From Streptomyces flavofungini (GTDB lineage Bacteria; Actinomycetota; Actinomycetes; Streptomycetales; Streptomycetaceae): 64,000 nucleotides of DNA. The notes beneath the pieces are model-generated. The model worked only from the letters and a program-made list of their open reading frames with translations. It made no database searches and was not told the DNA's origin. Of this stretch, positions 61,596 through 64,000 are shown piece by piece; positions within the stretch are counted from its first letter, which is position 1, and the number at the start of each line of letters is the position of its first letter. Made by a program: the position numbers and the translations under genes. The stretch lies in the NCBI RefSeq assembly GCF_030388665.1, contig NZ_CP128846.1, positions 3,574,001 to 3,638,000 on the forward strand, in the 5' to 3' direction.

Positions 61596-64000
61596 TCAGC
61601 ACATACCTACCGCACACTGCGGAGTGTTGGCGATGCCCCACAGGGTCCACAGAGTGATCGCGGTCAGCGTCGCGCCCGCCCCTGTTCCCTCCGGGACTCC
61701 GCCGCGTGCGCCCGGCGAGGACGGTCCGTACGTCCCCGTGGCCGAGGGCGCCGGTTCAGGAGTGGGTGTGGCTCTGGGCTTGGAGAGGTTCTTCGGGTCA
61801 GGACGCGGGTTGGGAGTGGGACTGGGCGAGCTCCGCTTCTTGTCCGTCCCGTAGTACCTCATCCCTGGATCGTCACTCGCGGACCAGACACGTCCCGTCC
61901 CCTGCCGCGAGCTGAACGTCTTCGTGGCGATCACAGGGCCGGGCAGTACCTCTCGGTCGTCGCCGACGGCTTCGAAGTGGCGCTCCAGACTGTCCACGTA
62001 GCGGGCCAGGTCCTTCGGTCCCTCCTGCTTTCCGTACGCGTTGCCGGGCTTCACCTCCCAGATGTACACCTCGTCCTTCCCCCAGAAGATCAGGTCCGCG
62101 CGTCCGGTGTTGCCCGCCTTGTTTCCACTCGCCCCAGGAAGCAGGTTGCCCATCGCTCCCTTGTTGAGGTCGATGGTCACGTAGCCGGCGACCTTGTTGC
62201 TCTTGGCCCACTCGTTCGCGGCCTTCGCGCTCTGGCAGACGGACGCGTCGTGCGCGCTCAGCGACTTCATGGCCGCGGCACTGCAGCGAGAGCCGACGTT
62301 GGACTTCCCTCCGTTGTCCGGAGCTTTGTTCTTCTTGGCCGCGGGCGCCAGCACACCCGTCGAAGCGGCTCCGGCGCCCCCCGCACACACTTCTCTGATG
62401 CCCTCGCGGCACGGCAGATGGCCGTCGATCTCCACGAAGCTCGTGGGGTTGCCGCCACCGAACGCGTACCGATTCCCCGTCAGCGGGTCGGACCCCAGGT
62501 CCATGTCCGCGAGCGCGCCGGTGTACATGTCCCGGGTCGTGAACCGGTTCGACCCGGGGCTGTAGTCCCGGAACCCCATGTCGTAGGTGCCGGAGGCACT
62601 GTCCCAGCGCTTGGAGTTGAAGCGGAAGGAGTTGTAGGCCTCCTTCGTCGGATCCGTCGCCGTCGGCTTGTCGATGCCGGTGAAGTCGGCGGGGTCGGCG
62701 CTGCCATAGGCCGTGTAGCCGTACGTGGCCTTCGTGTTGCCGTCCTTGTCCGTGAGGGTCTCGACGTCGGTGTGACTGTTGTAGCCGTAGTAGGTGTCCT
62801 CGGTCTTGTTGTCCGCCGTGCGCTTGACCTGGGAGAGCCGCTGGCCCCAGGGGCTGTACTGGTAGGACTTGGCGAGCTTGCCCGCGACGTCCTCGCTCAG
62901 GACCTCGCCCGACATGCCCAGGTAGTTGTAGTCCGTCTTCTTGCCGTCGGCGTCGGTGCGGCTGGCGGTGCGGTCCAACGGGTCGTACGCGTACTTCGTG
63001 GCCTTGAGGGCCCCGGACCCGGTGTCCGCCTTCTCGTGCTGCTTGACGCGGTCGAAGCCGTCGTAAGCGGTGCGCTCCACGACCTTGCCGCCCGCCGTCG
63101 TCGACTCCTGGCGGCCGAAGGGGTCGTATTGGTACCAGACCTCGGCCCCGCCCTGCGTGGCTTTCAGGAGGCGGTTCCGGTCGTACCCGTAGGTGGTCGT
63201 CTTCCCCTTCACCGTCTGCGAGATGACGTTCGCGTTGTCGTCGTGGACGTAGGTCTCCGTGCCCGCGCCGTCACCGGTGCGGGTCGACTTCGACAGGCGG
63301 TCCGCCGGGTCGTAGGCGTACTCCGTGGTGGACGACAGGTACTTCGACGTGTCGTCGGCGTTCATCTTCTTCGCCTCGTCCCGCGCCTTGTTGCCGTTGG
63401 GGTCGTAGGCGTAGGTGTGCGAGGAGACGAGGGTGCCGTTCGGCTTCTTCTCCGTCTGGGACTTGAGGGTGCCGTCCAGGTGGTAGGCGTAGTCGACGGT
63501 GTTCTTGTTGGCCTTCGTCTCCTGTTTCTTCTCGCCGCGCCAGGTGTAGTCGTACGACGTGACCTTCGGGGAGGTGTCGGACGCGGACTTGCCGACCGAG
63601 GCGGTCTTGACGAGTTCGCGCAGGTCGTAGGTGTACTTGGCGAACTGGTCGGGGTGGGTCAGGGTCTCGGGCCGGCCGTTCGCGTCGTACGTGTACGACG
63701 TGGTCTTCTTCTCCTGGCCCGCCAGGGCCTCCACGACCTTCTCGACCTGGTTCAGGCCCGTGTAGGAGATCGTGTACGCGTCGACCTTCGTGCCCGTCGA
63801 CTTGTCGTCGATCGAGGTGAGGTTGCCGTTGACGTCGTAGGCGTACGCGAAGCGCTTGTTCTCCGTGTCCGCTTCCGCCGAGGCGTCACGGACGAGTTTG
63901 ACCTTGGAGGCGCCCGCGGCGGTGAGCGTCGTGATCTCGTTCTTCTTGTAGGACTTCGTGGACAGCTTCACCCAGCCCTTGCCGTCACCCGTGCGGTCCG
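61596..64000 (-). CDS. Rhs-repeat polymorphic toxin with PD-(D/E)xK-like nuclease tip (5' end beyond the window)
   Basis: Over 800 residues are visible, most made of Rhs/YD repeats (YxYDxNGN, YAYDPLDRTASRTDADG, YGYNSHTDVETLTDKDGN). The Rhs core ends in GFRDYSPGSNRFTTRDMYTGALADMDLG-DPLTGNRYAFGGGNPTSFVEIDGH, the usual border before a toxin domain. The tip has GRADLIFWGKDEVYIWEVKPG, an A-D-x(n)-E-V-K core typical of PD-(D/E)xK nucleases. After a Pro-rich linker a hydrophobic end (TLTAITLWTLWGIANTPQCAVGMC) follows. The start lies to the right of the window. Confidence 0.85.
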   Translation of the reverse strand, partial: DRTGDGKGWVKLSTKSYKKNEITTLTAAGASKVKLVRDASAEADTENKRFAYAYDVNGNLTSIDDKSTGTKVDAYTISYTGLNQVEKVVEALAGQEKKTTSYTYDANGRPETLTHPDQFAKYTYDLRELVKTASVGKSASDTSPKVTSYDYTWRGEKKQETKANKNTVDYAYHLDGTLKSQTEKKPNGTLVSSHTYAYDPNGNKARDEAKKMNADDTSKYLSSTTEYAYDPADRLSKSTRTGDGAGTETYVHDDNANVISQTVKGKTTTYGYDRNRLLKATQGGAEVWYQYDPFGRQESTTAGGKVVERTAYDGFDRVKQHEKADTGSGALKATKYAYDPLDRTASRTDADGKKTDYNYLGMSGEVLSEDVAGKLAKSYQYSPWGQRLSQVKRTADNKTEDTYYGYNSHTDVETLTDKDGNTKATYGYTAYGSADPADFTGIDKPTATDPTKEAYNSFRFNSKRWDSASGTYDMGFRDYSPGSNRFTTRDMYTGALADMDLGSDPLTGNRYAFGGGNPTSFVEIDGHLPCREGIREVCAGGAGAASTGVLAPAAKKNKAPDNGGKSNVGSRCSAAAMKSLSAHDASVCQSAKAANEWAKSNKVAGYVTIDLNKGAMGNLLPGASGNKAGNTGRADLIFWGKDEVYIWEVKPGNAYGKQEGPKDLARYVDSLERHFEAVGDDREVLPGPVIATKTFSSRQGTGRVWSASDDPGMRYYGTDKKRSSPSPTPNPRPDPKNLSKPRATPTPEPAPSATGTYGPSSPGARGGVPEGTGAGATLTAITLWTLWGIANTPQCAVGMC

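Overview
The window is high-GC actinobacterial DNA and almost certainly a Streptomyces chromosome. The evidence is the GC-rich third codon positions, frequent GTG starts, leaderless-type starts, 4-base ATGA/GTGA overlaps, and a gene order typical of the genus: sdhCDAB, a D-Ala-D-Ala carboxypeptidase beside an SCO4848-type membrane protein, decaprenyl-phosphoribose genes, trpS, glyA and rocD. About 57 protein-coding genes or gene remnants can be supported. No rRNA, tRNA, CRISPR array, insertion sequence or prophage was seen.

Layout. 1-9.6 kb: the end of an Hsp20 gene, a flavodoxin-like protein, a PLAT-like protein, a lipoprotein, an FG-GAP beta-propeller, three poorly known proteins, a GH20 hexosaminidase and an OHCU decarboxylase. 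9.7-13.1 kb: the succinate dehydrogenase operon sdhC-sdhD-sdhA-sdhB, closed by a strong terminator. 13.3-16.7 kb: a Uma2-like protein, then the wreck of a respiratory nitrate reductase operon (narH without its 5' part, intact narJ, narI with an internal loss, no narG) joined head-to-head to half of a TDT-type transporter gene. 16.9-24.6 kb: a VOC protein, an ECF sigma factor, a large MMPL transporter with an unusual C-terminal domain, and a divergent two-component system. 24.6-27.5 kb: a membrane phosphoesterase, an SCO4848-type protein and a penicillin-binding carboxypeptidase.

27.5-33.1 kb is a nearly complete decaprenylphosphoryl-arabinose type pathway: YihY, GtrA, UbiA-type DPPR synthase and PAP2 phosphatase on the minus strand, facing DprE1 and DprE2 on the plus strand. 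33.2-38.7 kb: a lipoprotein, a 2'-5' RNA ligase-like protein, trpS, and an ECF sigma/anti-sigma/membrane-protein module whose two transcription units begin with the same promoter sequence. 38.7-41.6 kb: glyA and rocD diverge; the glyA leader carries a structured RNA that looks like a riboswitch interrupted by a repeat element. 41.7-46 kb: two facing small secreted proteins, a DinB-like protein, a sarcosine/dimethylglycine-type methyltransferase, and RidA with a WYL regulator.

46-52 kb is a signalling region: a Ser/Thr kinase with a duplicated extracellular module, and a WhiJ-like group (HATPase, XRE/DUF5753, DUF397 with a duplicated motif) followed by an MBL-fold hydrolase. 52-59.4 kb: a chagasin-like secreted protein, a PuuE-like deacetylase, LysR, MFS, a lipoprotein, HxlR and a two-gene membrane unit. 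59.4-64 kb: a glutathionylspermidine-synthase remnant, a DMT-type transporter and, at the right edge, an Rhs polymorphic toxin with a PD-(D/E)xK-like nuclease tip followed by its probable immunity gene.

Several families of repeats recur: a Streptomyces-type intergenic element (one copy lies in frame inside a coding sequence), short tandem arrays before or between genes, and a 43-bp element inside the glyA leader. Decay and insertion therefore seem to have shaped this region as much as gene gain.
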